DNA of 64,000 bases from Linum tenue (taxonomy: Eukaryota; Streptophyta; Magnoliopsida; Malpighiales; Linaceae): NCBI GenBank assembly GCA_946122785.1, contig CAMGYJ010000006.1, forward strand, positions 31,695,168-31,759,167, read 5' to 3'. This document shows, piece after piece, positions 34,623-46,303 of this stretch. Under the pieces are notes generated by a model. That model was not told the DNA's origin. It worked only from the letters and a program-made list of their open reading frames with translations, and ran no database searches. Position numbers and translations under genes: made by a program. Position 1 is the stretch's first letter; every line of letters starts with the position of its first letter.

Positions 34623-35054
34623 AATGAAGGGTCAACTTCAATACGAGATGATCTTGAGTTTCCTCTTAAAAGCATCCTCATTGAACAAGAAGATCTATCT
34701 AAGAGGTTGAAAGCTAATGGGAGGGATCTCAAGCAACTTGGTTTGAGATTCGATAAAGATCAGCTCTTGGATGCAAGTGTCAAGAACGAAGAGGAGGTGG
34801 AAGAAGAAGAATTCCCCACGATGGTCGAGTAAGCATACACTGAAGATCAACTTAACGAAGAGCTTTCTTGGGGAAACATCATAGCTCCCGATCAACAACG
34901 AGAAGTTAACACCGAAGAGAGTTTTGATGTGGAGGAAAAAAATTGTAAAGAAGAGGATGAGCTTGATACTCAACTTCGGGAATATATGAATGAAGAAGAG
35001 ATAGAGTAGGTTGAAGAAAAGGATAAAGATTATTTGGTGTTGATCCAGGTTGGT

Positions 35055-35108
35055 TTACCCGAAGGGGCTAACTATTTTGACCATGGAAGGTTACCCGAAG
35101 GGGCTAAC
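35055..35108 (+). repeat. Short tandem direct repeat, 36-bp period
   Basis: TTACCCGAAGGGGCTAAC occurs at 35055-35072 and again at 35091-35108 in the interior of element X. Confidence 0.85.
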
Positions 35109-35139
35109 TTGGGGATTATTTGTAGTGTAAGTGGTAGTA

Positions 35140-37659
35140 AATGACCTTGCCCTAGTTAAGAATGTGCTTTAATGGACTATCGTGAAGGGTTGATGATGAA
35201 ATGTTGATGTGTTGTTGTGTGTTGCATGTTTATGAATAAATGTATGGTTTGGAGGCCTTGGTGGGCATGAATTGCATGATTGTTTTGATTGCCTCCCACC
35301 AAGTGCTCGATGAAATGCCCAAACCACATGATTTGTGCTTATTGATGAATGACAAATGAACTTTAATGCATATGTTAGACCTCTAGAAGCATGTTTAAGG
35401 GTTAGTTACGTATCTTGATCATTAGTCGTTAGGTTGTTTATTGCCTTTGGCCACGACATTAAGACCCCTACATTGACTTGTCAATTGAATCAATCAATCA
35501 AGATTGTTAACTACCTAATTCGACATTGTTTTGATTTTACACCCTTGTTTTACGTAGTAACCATCAAGTATAGGGGTGTGTGAGATTGGATCCTAGGGAC
35601 GATGAAAAGTGTTGAATGCATTCTTTAATTATTGATTAAATGTGTTTTGCATGGATGTGTATGAATTATTCTTGTGTTTCAAAACCTTTATAAGGGTTAA
35701 TCCTTTGATGAGAAGAGAGTTCGACTGCTCCTCCATCGGAAGTGCAACAAACTTCAAACTTCCAATCAATGGAGAGACTGGACCAATCGAAACTCCCCAC
35801 AACGATTCGAGCCTCAATCACCACTACACCATGAGCAAGAATATCAACAACAACTAAAAGTAGGAGTGAGCAGTGGGTGGTTTTATGCGGATGAAGGAGA
35901 AAATGACCCACACTCACCCAAGCATTACGTGTGGGTGGGTTGGGTGATTGCAGATGATGGATGATTGGGTGGATTCGGCGAGTTTACAAACATATATTCC
36001 ATATGATCACATAATTTCAATAGTTTTAAACTTAAAATGTAAGAAATTTTCAAACTAAATAATGCTTATTTCTTAAATTAGGCGAATTATTTAATTTACA
36101 ATATTGATATTGGTAATTGTCCACAGTTACAAAATATTCAACTGATAAAAAATGTTCCAAGCCTGATAATAAAGGCATAAGGCAAACGCTTTGGTCTTGC
36201 CTAGGCGTTGTGAGCATAAATAGCTTTTTAACCTGTAGTCGCAAATTACAATTCTAAATTGAGGGAATGAATGAAGGACAAATCGGTGGTAGATTGATAT
36301 GGTGTCATTTTCGGGAAGACAACTGTCTTTTTCTGCCATTTGTCTACTAGTTATGCTTAAAGGTATCTCCAATTATGTAACCAATGTGGATCGAACCCGT
36401 GTGCTTTAAAACATAAGTTAAGCTTGACTACCATTAGAACACATAACTATTACATGATAAAATTTACATAACGAAGTTCTACTTATAAAATTTGTACTAA
36501 ATATCCTTAAGGACCTTGGGGCCTGGACCAATCCCGGGGTGGGGGGCACCCTAGCTATAATGTAGATCCCCCTGAATGTGGATGATGATTTAGCATGATT
36601 CCACCACTTGGAGCCTTGTATGCATGCCCAAATTTGTTCAAATTTTAGGACTCCATGTTGGTCCCTTTTGCATTCTCCCTACTCAATGTGCTTTGAATTG
36701 TTAGATGGCTGCGATGTTGTGCATGATAAGGAGGACAGTGTAGCGCTACGGAGGATGTTGGAAGCGAGGAATTTAGCCAATGATTTCCTCCTTGAATGTG
36801 TTGATATTGTCCACTATCTAGATTAGGACACGTGTGTGATTCTCTACTTACTTTTGGACTCAAAATGTTTGCAAACATGTGCTCAATTTTGAAAAATCTT
36901 TTGAAAAAAGAGGCTCTCACGTGAGAGGCAACCGAGCATAGTGTTTGAGATAAACCGTCAAAGGTTTTTTCACTTGGCTCGGAGTGCCATTTGGGAATGT
37001 GTTTGGGGACCGGATAGCTTTACCGCGTCCCGACCATCTTTCACGACTTACCATCCCCCAAACACCTCGCCTCGTCACAGAATCGTATGGCAAGGTACAA
37101 AATACCTTTTATAGATTCAAGAGAACTCAGCTCTCATTGTACCCAACATGTATGGAAACCCAATGTGGAGTGCAGGCTGGGAAGTGGTGCTCGGGCTAAG
37201 ACAATCCACCCATCAACTTCCCCACATGTGACCTTGATAGGGAAGGCAATAATTCGTCCTCTCTTGGTCAGGAGGGAGAGATGCTATCTTGCAAAAAGTT
37301 TGCAAAAAGTTGGTGCAATGTGCATCAACATTGAAAAAGGATACCGATAAATGACAACTTCTACCTTCAAAGGAACAATAAAGAGCACCTTTTAGAGTCC
37401 ATGGTTTTAATCTTTTTGAGAAACCCCCCGCTGCACGCCTTTGATGTCTAGACCTCTTTAGTGGCAAGGTCCCCATTCGGGAGTGTGTTTTCACGTAGAG
37501 ATCGATAGTAGAATTCTTTGTGTCCTATTGACCTTGAAAGTTGCTAATTGACCCTCTATCGACGATCTATTATGCATTCCATTGTGATTTATCTTGCAAG
37601 TTGTACAAGTTTGAGTTAGGTTTGCTTGGGGACAAGCAAATGCTTAAGTGGGGGAAGTT
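35140..37659 (+). other. Noncoding 3' interior of element X
   Basis: No coding domain recognised. 36640-37100 is homologous to 43290-43640 in element Z (shared TCAATGTGCTTTGAATTG-like block, CTCACGTGAGAGGCAAC, CGGAGTGCCAT, GTGTTTGGGGA). That is the conserved 3' untranslated part of this element group, ending in the polypurine tract. Confidence 0.55.
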
Positions 37660-38300
37660 TGATAACACCTAAAATATTTAGCCCTTAAGGCATTTGCATG
37701 TTAAAAGTCGTGTCTAGGCCACATACTAAGTTATTTGTGCCTATTTTTGTTCCTATTTGCAAAACATGTATTTTTGCATAGGTATTATTATATGAAGGTT
37801 TTCATAAGGGAACCGACCACACTTTGTCATATTTTATGCTTTTTCGGTATTTGTGATGAAATTCCAGGTCTGCATTTGGGATTGATCGTGAATCGATTGG
37901 AGTTTATCCGAATACAATTGGGAATCATAGGAGCAAAAAGGGGAGAAAAGGCACAGGTCACGGCTGTGACCACTAGACCGTGACCATGTTTGCGACCTGA
38001 AGATCACGGTTGTGAACAGTGGCTAAGAAGCTCAGCAGGCGACCAAGAAGAAGATAGAAAGTTTTCACACTCGAATCATGGACATGGTATGTTTTGACCG
38101 CGAAAAAGATCACACCCGTGACACAAAGATCACACCCATGACACAAAGATTACGATCGCGATCTTATGAAGGAGACTGGGATCTTGGAACTTCAAGACGG
38201 TGGCAAAATGTGACATTTCAGGAAAGTCGGCAATGTTCCACCTTGTCATGGTCGTGACCATCGGGTCACGCCCTCGAGGCCGTGACCATTGCCAGTAGCC

Positions 38301-38308
38301 TATAAATA
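38301..38308 (+). promoter_or_regulatory. TATA box of element X 3' LTR
   Basis: TATAAATA directly after a block of GTCACGG/CCGTGAC words (37960-38290). Confidence 0.6.
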
Positions 38309-38708
38309 CTCCATTTTCTACACTTGACAAGGGAGAGCTGACCTAGAGCTGACCTTGTGAGAGCTTCATTGAAGATCCAATCCACCCAAGAAGAAAGAAA
38401 AAGGTGTAAGCAAGGAGAAGAAGATTGATTCCATTACTCACCCTCTTCTAGTTTGTATTTCTCTTTCTCTCTCCATGACTTGAAACTCTAATGGTTGTTT
38501 AGAATAGATGAACCCTAGATTAAAGTTGGTATTTTAATAAGTTTATTTATTTATATGTTGTTCTAGTGAATTTATGCCTCATGTGTGCTTAGTTATGCTT
38601 AGGTAAGTGGTCATAATCTTCTCTACTACCCTACTTGAGCTTCTACACTGGGTATATAGTCTTAGGGTTAGACAAGTATGCGCCATTTGGCAGACTAAGG
38701 ATAGTGAG

Positions 38709-40635
38709 TGATTCGGGCCTAATTGTACACATTTTATCCCTGTTTTCCTTAGGCGTTTGTGGCATTTAAACTCATAAAAGGGTGGTTTTATGCTAGGTTT
38801 TGTGCATTTTAGTATGTTTCAGGATCCAACAGGTGAAACCAGCCCCGGAGACGAAAGTTGGACGAAAAGAGGCAAAGAGGGTGATTCAGGCAAGGTTCAC
38901 AGTTTCCCATTGGAGTTCGCGATCTCCTATGGTCGTGAACTGAAGCCCAAAACCGTGAACCACGGAGTGTCCAGGGAGAATTCTACAGTTAATAACGCAA
39001 GGCGAGTTCACGGTCAACAAGACCGTGAACATTTGGTGCAAACCGTGAACTCATGCGAGTAAAGTGGTGTGTTTCGACACAGCGCGCTGTGTTCACGGAT
39101 GCGTTGGACAGTTCACGGCCCTGAATTGAGGCCATGAATGGAGCCCGATCCTAGTATATAATGTGAGCTGAAAGGAAGAGAGAAGGGGGCCCAAGAGTGA
39201 GAAAATGTCTTCTTCTTCTTCTTCTTCTTCTTCTTCTTCTTCAGATTTTAGAGAGAGAAAGGACGAACCAAGGAAGAAGGAAGGCTAGGGTTTGCTCCGA
39301 GTGGTGAATTGGGAAGAATCTCCCCAAGAGAAGATCAACACAAGCTCAAAGGAGATTGGAGGTATCACTATGATGGTTTCTACTTCTTTCTCTTGTGTTA
39401 TTCCCCTTTCTAGCATGTATTAGTACTCTTTTTCACTTGGGTGTTGTGAAACCCTAACTATTTTCTATGTAGTTGCAGTGTGACTTAAATGATTTTTTAT
39501 GGGTGTTGTTTAATTTAATGATTGAGGTATTTTCATGATGATTGTGTAATACGCCCTAGATGGGCGTGTGATCAGAGAAACGCAGCTTAGACTCAATCCC
39601 AGGATTGGATTGAACCTGGAAAAGAAAGAACACAAAACAGGGTTCTCGCGTTCAGTTTGTGATGAAACTTTCGTGCAGCTTTCATGAGGGGAAAGAAGCT
39701 CGAGAAGTATAAGTTGAAGCTTCGCCACGCTCAATGTGACTTCAACTTATCCACAGCCAGAAAACCCACCTTATGCACTTCAAATTGAGCTCCAAAGCAT
39801 GTCTTCGTGTAGAGGATGACTCGAGCTTCAAAACAAGCCATTGATCGTCCATTTTCATCGAGCTAATACAATATTGCATACGTACAAAGTAGCGTACCTG
39901 AAACATTCTCAACACGTAACCAAAAATCAAGGACCTTGTTAGTGATTGGGAATGCTTCTTGATCAAGCAATTCAAGCTTGAAAATTGACTCCAATGGAAT
40001 CATATCATTGTGCATGTGTGTGCTTAGCAATCTAATTGGCCATTCTAACCTAGGTTAGAGGGGAAACCCACCTTTCCAAAAGAGACTCAATTGAGTTGGG
40101 ATTCTTTGGGCTTTACAGGCCACCTACCTAGGTTAATGTAGGGAAAACCTCTGTCTTGAATTAATCAACTAGGTTAATCATGATTAAGCCGTCCAACCAT
40201 CGGTTTGAGGGAGAAGGTAAGTCAACCCTTAATTTCTTTAACCAAGAGGGCTACTCTTTTAGCCTATAATGTATCCCTTGGTTTAGCAATTGAGAGTGTG
40301 GTCTTCAACCATATTTGCACCTCCTAGCGGTTCATGATTGCCTTGCCCATAACGTCCCATTCAAGTCCACGTGCCGTGGTAGTAGTTAGGGGGAAGCGAC
40401 ACCCAAGTGATCCTTCTCATCTAGAGCTTTCAAACCAACCTTTGCTTTCTTTTGATTTAAATCTCATACTTTTCAACCAAAAACCAATCCGCCCGATAAT
40501 GCTTCAAACAACAGAAGTAGGGGTACATGGGCCGGCCCGGGTTGATATTCAAACATACTTGCCCTATATTGCACCCATCTAAGGTTTATACTTGGGACTT
40601 AGGTGGGAATTTGTTGTGATATTCGGGACAAGTCA
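38709..40635 (+). mobile_element. Solo LTR B (Athila-like), inserted in element X 3' LTR
   Basis: Starts TGATTCGGG, ends GACAAGTCA, flanked by GTGAG at 38704-38708 and 40636-40640. Element X LTR sequence is continuous across the insertion: the 5' LTR reads through the same site near 33148. Homologous to solo LTR A. It is some 440 bp longer than A without its MITE, so another insertion may lie within about 39545-40040. Six TTCACGG/CCGTGAA words at 38951-39121 precede the TATATAATG signal at 39155. A (CTT)n microsatellite lies at 39208-39242. Confidence 0.92.
39208..39242. repeat. (CTT)n microsatellite
   Basis: About eleven CTT units in the transcribed leader of solo LTR B. Confidence 0.9.
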
Positions 40636-41214
40636 GTGAGTTATCTTAGGGCTTTGAGGTGGACGAGGCGACCGAACCCCTGCTTTTATAGTGCCTTCAT
40701 AGAACAATGCTTTGGGAGGTTCACAAGCTCACAGATCTGACTCCCCAGTAGTGTGTGATAGTTTGAACCTATTTAAATGAACTATGAGAGCATCCCTAGC
40801 GAGGAAGCTTAGATCGAGGTGACATTGGGTCTTTGTAGGTAACGCTAGGAGGAGGAGAATTCCCGTGGGATAAATCACCAGATCAGAGAGTTTTGCATCA
40901 TATCTTTTACACTAAACTTACCGACTATAGCTAGTGGAATTCAATTATAGGAAACTATCTCATCTCTAGAAATCTCCCAACTAGTTGGTTGGTTGTTTAG
41001 GAGTAGGTTAGGTTCTTCACCAAACTTTTGATTCGATTAGATAGTAGCTCGAAGCGAAGTAATAGTAAGCTTAGGGTTCCCTTGGAATACGACCGAGCCA
41101 CTTTACTACTACCCTAGCTAGGTTATACTGGGCTTAGTTAAGATTGAATAGAGAGTGTGCATCGACTTATAAATTTAAAGCTTGATCACCCAAGCGATCA
41201 TATGCATTTTTTAT

Positions 41215-42170
41215 TCGACCAATGTCCCTAGCGTTACCTTGTGACTGGTGTGGGAGCACCAACCATGTATTGGAGACTTGCTAGGTCATGATGAAAGTCA
41301 CCACCCCGCTAGAGCAGGTGGACTTCATTGCCAATGGTCGATCCGCCAACCAGCATGGCAATAACTTTAATATGGGTTGGCTCAATCATCCCAGCTTTGC
41401 TTGGCCTGCTCTAGCAAATCGAAGGCCACCTGGATTCCAAGCACCTCCAGGGTTCTAGCAGAGGCCCTCTCTCAGCAACAACAGTTCCCGCAAACCCTTT
41501 TATCCTCCACTAAGTAAATCCCTTCTAAACCGGACCCTAATCAAGAGAGGATAACAAGCTTTACGTCTTGTTGTCTAAGTTCGCTAGCACCAGCATTCAG
41601 CAGTTTGGGACTATTGACAAGTTTAGCGATACAACCATGGATAAGTTTTCTTCTCTTGAAATAGGGATGCGAGAGAGGTGGGCATATATATAGAATCTGG
41701 AGAATCAACTGGTTAACCTCACTGAGGGCCTTACTGCTCGAGCTATAGGGACACTCCCGGGTCAGCAGGACCCAAGAGCAGCACTACACTCCATCTTGTT
41801 ACGGAGTGGTAAGGTGATTGAAGATATACCTCCTAAGCGCCTGTCAAGGTGGATAGTCCTCCACCAGAATCAGCAGAGGAGTCGGAGCAAGGATAGGAGG
41901 CAAAGGTTCAAGCACCAAAACCGAACCCAACAGTGGTTGAATACAAACCTCGACTCCCTTTTTCCTACCCGGAAGCATAAAGACTATTTGGATGCGGAGT
42001 TCGGGTGTTCATGGGAATGCTCAATAAAGTGCACATCAATGTTCCATTCTTGGAGGTCATGGCCCAAACGCCCATGTACCAAGCTCTTGAAAGACAACCC
42101 CATCAAGAAGATAAAGCTGACTGACCTCTCCACGATTATGCTTAGTGAGGAGCGCTCCCCTTTTCAATAG
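41215..42170 (+). pseudogene. Athila-like gag 3' half with CCHC knuckle
   Basis: 41240-41281 encodes CDWCGSTNHVLETC, a canonical C-x2-C-x4-H-x4-C nucleic-acid binding knuckle, followed at once by a stop. Then come remains of gag (MGWLNHPSFAWP, PPGF). A later frame (41796-42170) opens with LRSGKVIEDIPP, the usual LRSG landmark before the protease. Frames are broken several times. Confidence 0.75.
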
Positions 42171-42216
42171 ATAAGATTTCGTAAAAGCATAAAGATCTAG
42201 GAAGTTTCACTATCCC

Positions 42217-42804
42217 ATGTATGATTGGTGCATTGCATGTAGAAAATTCATTGGCAGATTGGGAGCAAGCATCAATGTCATTCCCTATAAAATGTTCATT
42301 AAGATTGGCTTAGATGAACCTAAATTAACTAGGATAAGTGTACAATTCAGTGATAGATCTATAGTACATCCTAGGGGCATAGTGGATGAACTAGTAGTTA
42401 AGGTTGACAAGCTCTTTTATCCTGCGGACTATGGTATCCTGGATATCAATGAGGATGCAGATGTGCCCCTTATACTAGGTAGGCCCTTCGTTATCACCGC
42501 CAAGGCTTTGATTGATGTGCATAACGAGACATTGATCTTGAGAGAGGGTAAGGAGCATATCACTTTTTCCATTGCAAACAATATGAAGTTGCTATATGGG
42601 CATGATCTTGGTGTGAATTGCAATGTGATGTCTGATTTTTCCCTCAATTATGTGCACACGTTATCTCAACATATGCACGAGTCTATTCTTTGTCCTTCTG
42701 TGGTAGATGTGTTGCAGGATTCTGAGCCCCCTCCTCCTTCCTCAGTCAAGCCTGGTAAATTGTCGAGGCCGCATTTAAAAGGGAGTGGAGTTGGCTCGAT
42801 CTAA
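42217..42804 (+). pseudogene. Athila-like retropepsin
   Basis: The frame reads GRLGASINVIPYKMF: the family's DLGAS catalytic motif appears as RLGAS, so the active-site aspartate is lost. It continues with ISVQFSDRSIVHPRGIVDEL, VKVDKLFYPADYGILDI and DADVPLILGRPF, then TAKALIDVHNETLILREG, a colinear match to Athila proteases including the flap and ILGRPF. The open frame ends KLSRPHLKGSGVGSI without entering RT. Inactive by the missing Asp. Confidence 0.82.
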
Positions 42805-43739
42805 TGCCACTCACTCTGGCCACCACCTGAAGTTGTAGCTTAAGAGCGATGTGGATCCCCTCTTGTAGGAACCTGGTTTTAAACTGCTTAGAAATCACCA
42901 TCTGCGTCCAGCTAAAGATGTGAAAGAAGTTCTAGTTTTGAGGTAACCCAACCACTGGTTTGTTTTTCTTTTTCTTTAATTTTTATGATTTTGAGTTACC
43001 TTTGTGGTCTGTTGTGTGTTTTGATGACAGCGATAGCCTTACCTTGCCATCTTCTTTTCCTGACCTACCATCTTTCATCATTCAATCTGGTAACCTCGTT
43101 TTACCCTCCTTATCTTTACTCAATTGAGGATAATGTGGTTCTTAAGTGTGTGTGTGTGTTTGGGGGGGGGGGGGGTTGTTCCATTGTATTTGGGCGTGAT
43201 GAATGATGTTGTTTTGCTTGTCTTATAGCCTTGTACACTGTCCAAAATTTTATTTGAACGCTCCAAGTATATTATCCCTTATGATTTACCTACTCAGTGT
43301 GCTTTGAATTGCTGGATTCCATTATAGTATGCAGCCTAGGGAGGCTAGTGTAGAACTATAGACGATGTCAGTACATGAGGGGTTTTTATTCTATCTCCTC
43401 TTTGGTTGGTTAATATTGTTTACTATTGGGACATATGTGTTGGACTCTCTCCCATTTTGAACTTTTTTTTTTTCAAAGGTGCTCCAGTTTTGAATTTTTT
43501 TAGTTGTCTCACGTGAGAGGCAACAGGTCATAATAGGGCTTTTCTTCTCGATCGGAGTGCCATATGGGGACGTGTTTGGGGAAATTTTGATTAGCTTTCT
43601 AGCTTCCAACCTTGACCTACTACTTTTCATATTTCGGTACAACACTTCCCTTCCTCATGGGACTTGATTGAGATAGACCGTGTTTGGGGAAATTTTGATT
43701 AGCTTTCTAGCTTCCACCATGTTTCATATATAAGATAGA

Positions 43740-44081
43740 CCGTGTAATTACTACCGAGAGGAAACACGACCATGGGAAGGGAGAACACGGTCGGGTTTCA
43801 TCCTGAGGGCTAGCAATGTTTTACCCTGAGGATACCAAATGAAACAGTGCGCATTAAAAAACACAGACATATATGGGCTGAAACACGGGGATTTTTAAGA
43901 GGGATTCGACTTTTAACAGCAAAAACAAAGTTCTAGAGTGAGAAAGTGATGAAGAGACACCCCTTAGAGCTGATTAGAGCCATCAATCCATCATTGGAGC
44001 TCGGATTTCGTCCCTCATAGTGAAGATCATTATCCAGGAGTAAATTGTTATCATCTTCATGAGCATGGTTGTTTCAACCAC

Positions 44082-44118
<37 letters not shown>

Positions 44119-45704
44119 GTGAAGTAATTCACTCTCTCAGTTGAGTATGAAGAACCCTATTTCCATCTGTTAGGATTGATTGTCTTTGCTCTTTGGTTTG
44201 GCAACCTTGATACTATATATCTAATTGAAGTGCAATTTTTTTTAATCTTGATCACATTCCGCAATTCTTGCTTTGACCTAGGAGAGAACCCTCGAACTCG
44301 GATGATATGACCAAAGTACGCAGCCTTCCTTCTTTTTAAGGATTTTCGAAGCTTTTCTCCAACTTGAACAACTTGAAATAAAAGATAGATGCGGAATCAA
44401 TCGGACAATCCCAACTCGTGACAAAGGGCAATTGGTATATTAAACCAATCAGACAGAATCAACTCGTGGAAAGGGGCAATTGATATAGGGTAGATGCTCG
44501 CCACAACTAGACGCGTTCTCTAGTTGATAAGAGACACGTGAAACTCCTGGAGACTCTCGACAGAAGCTTGCACAAACGTTCACAAAGGAACACGAGTAAA
44601 AAATCTTAATTGATAACTTGAATGTTGGGTATTGGGTTCAAAATTCGTAGGTCTTACACCCTCTATTTATAGAGGTCTCAAAATCATAAATCTAACCTAA
44701 AAGGAATAGGAAAACAAATCCCAAACTAACTAGGAAACAAAATACTACTAATTAAACTAATAAATTCCAAGTAGCACCGCACGCTTCAGCTGGGTTCCTT
44801 TTCATTTGCGGAATAGAAATTCCGTTTTCATACCTGCTGCGGAACCTTCTTTCCTTCACGTGAGATTTAATCTCATCCAACCACCAACTCCAAAACCACC
44901 CAAATAATGACCACGCAAACTTCAATTTAAATACAATTTAACCCAATGCAAATTCTTCCACAAGCATCCATCATTCACGTGAGTGAACCCAGCCATGCCA
45001 TCCAATTCTTTAATTGACCATCCAATAAATCAACCTAGGCCATTTTGATTCCACCAAGAGTTGAGGACAAAGCCACACGTCCCAAGCTAACTCATGCACG
45101 CCATGATTCTATTTTGTCCATCTTAAACGCTCCTAATTGATTCATATATCGTTGAACTCGAATCTTCATTTTTGGACCACGGGAATAGAATATCGTGCTA
45201 GTTGATATCTCATCAGATAGATTGCCTTTGATTAGTGGTAGTGAATCTTTTGTGCGAATAGTCAATCGATTCACTACTCTTTACCGAGTTTCATTCCAGT
45301 ATAGGGAGTCTATTCTATTCCGGTTGAGGATAATCTCCCTCTGGGTAGTTTATTCACGCGGGTTTAATCTACTTTGATTGAGATTCTAAACTGATTCCGG
45401 GTTCTCAGTGGTAAAAGTATAAAATGAAATATACTAGGGAGTAAATAACATCAGCCTAACTATGAAATAGGGGGAAACATACCCGGTGTGATCTTCTCGC
45501 ATCTGAATTTGAATCAATTTACCTGCTTTGTTACTTAAATTTTTAGTAATCAACACAATAACTTGTTTGCTAGATAACATATAATTTGCTGAGTAATAGT
45601 ACATCTAGGGCCCTGGATTGACTTTTAAGACTTAATTCCACTATACTACTCCTGATATGTGATTGCACTTGGCCACTGACTAGAGTGTTAGTAAAAGCGA
45701 GTCA
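43740..45704 (+). mobile_element. LTR E (3' LTR of element Z), interrupted
   Basis: Contains AACACGG/CGTGTT words at 43745-43880, a (CT)n tract at 44091-44118, and the end part CACTTGGCCACTGACTAGAGTGT shared with LTR C. The interrupting piece (about 44288-45182) has a minus-strand TATA-like CTATAAATAG (complement of 44663-44672) and may itself be a small LTR; its ends could not be fixed. It starts right after CTTTGACCTAGGAGAGAA and LTR sequence resumes at GAATATCGTGCTAG. Confidence 0.6.
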
Positions 45705-46303
45705 ATCCACCTAGTCATCATTTATATCCTATTCAACCTCCTCTTCCTCTTCAAAATGGTAAAAGAATAAAGCGTGCACAAGCTTGCTCAACTTTCTCTT
45801 CTAGTTTCAAATCGGGAGGGAGGGATTGGTAAGCCACATTAGAGCATGCCCTTTCAAAGTTATCTGTGGAAAACTCCAATGAGCTCTTGGTATATGGTTT
45901 TGTAGTATTACATGGTCTTTATGAATGTCCCATGTAGGTCTATATAGCTAACTCCAACTCAGATTTCACTTCGAGTTGTGGAAGGCAATCTTTTCGGCGT
46001 GGGGAACTTCTTGAAATCCCAATGGGTATGGTTGTTCTTCATGGAAGGAAGATTAGTAAAAGAACCCTAATCCTTGCCTTCCACCATCTTGGTTGTCCCA
46101 TGAGCTTCGATGTAACGCCATTAGGGTGTTGATGGATACCCTCCACATGTTGGAGAAGCCATTGCGATCCTTGATTCGACCTACAAAAACAAAAGCACTT
46201 TGAAATGCAAGGGTGGAAATAAAGTAAAGCAAAAATGCCTAAATTAACAAACCTAAGCCTTTCCCGATAACCTAGACGTTTCTCGACAGCGACAATAAAA
46301 ATT

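Larger units (their letters stand above)
32857..41200 (+). mobile_element. Element X: Athila-like retrotransposon lacking pol
   Basis: 5' LTR is truncated at its left (32857-33680). tRNA-Asp primer site at 33687-33704 (TGGCGCCATTGTCGGGGA). Interior 33705-37659. Polypurine tract AAGTGGGGGAAGTT at about 37646-37659. 3' LTR 37660-41200, starting TGATAACACC and ending GCGATCA, split by solo LTR B at 38709-40635. The two LTRs align over the shared part (GATGAACCCTAGATT, TTATGCCTCATGTGTG, CCCCAGTAGTGTGTGATAG). The interior has no protease, RT or integrase motif, so the element would depend on others. Confidence 0.8.
41201..45704 (+). mobile_element. Element Z: gag-protease Athila-like fragment with 3' LTR E
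   Basis: The left end abuts the end of element X inside gag, so the 5' LTR is absent. Interior: gag zinc knuckle, gag tail, protease, then a direct jump at about 42805 to the conserved 3' noncoding part (homologous to element X 36640-37100). RT, RNase H and integrase are missing. 3' LTR E ends GAGTCA at 45704 and is homologous to LTRs C and Y. Its start is not defined (about 43740). It is interrupted at about 44288-45182 by another insertion. Confidence 0.7.
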
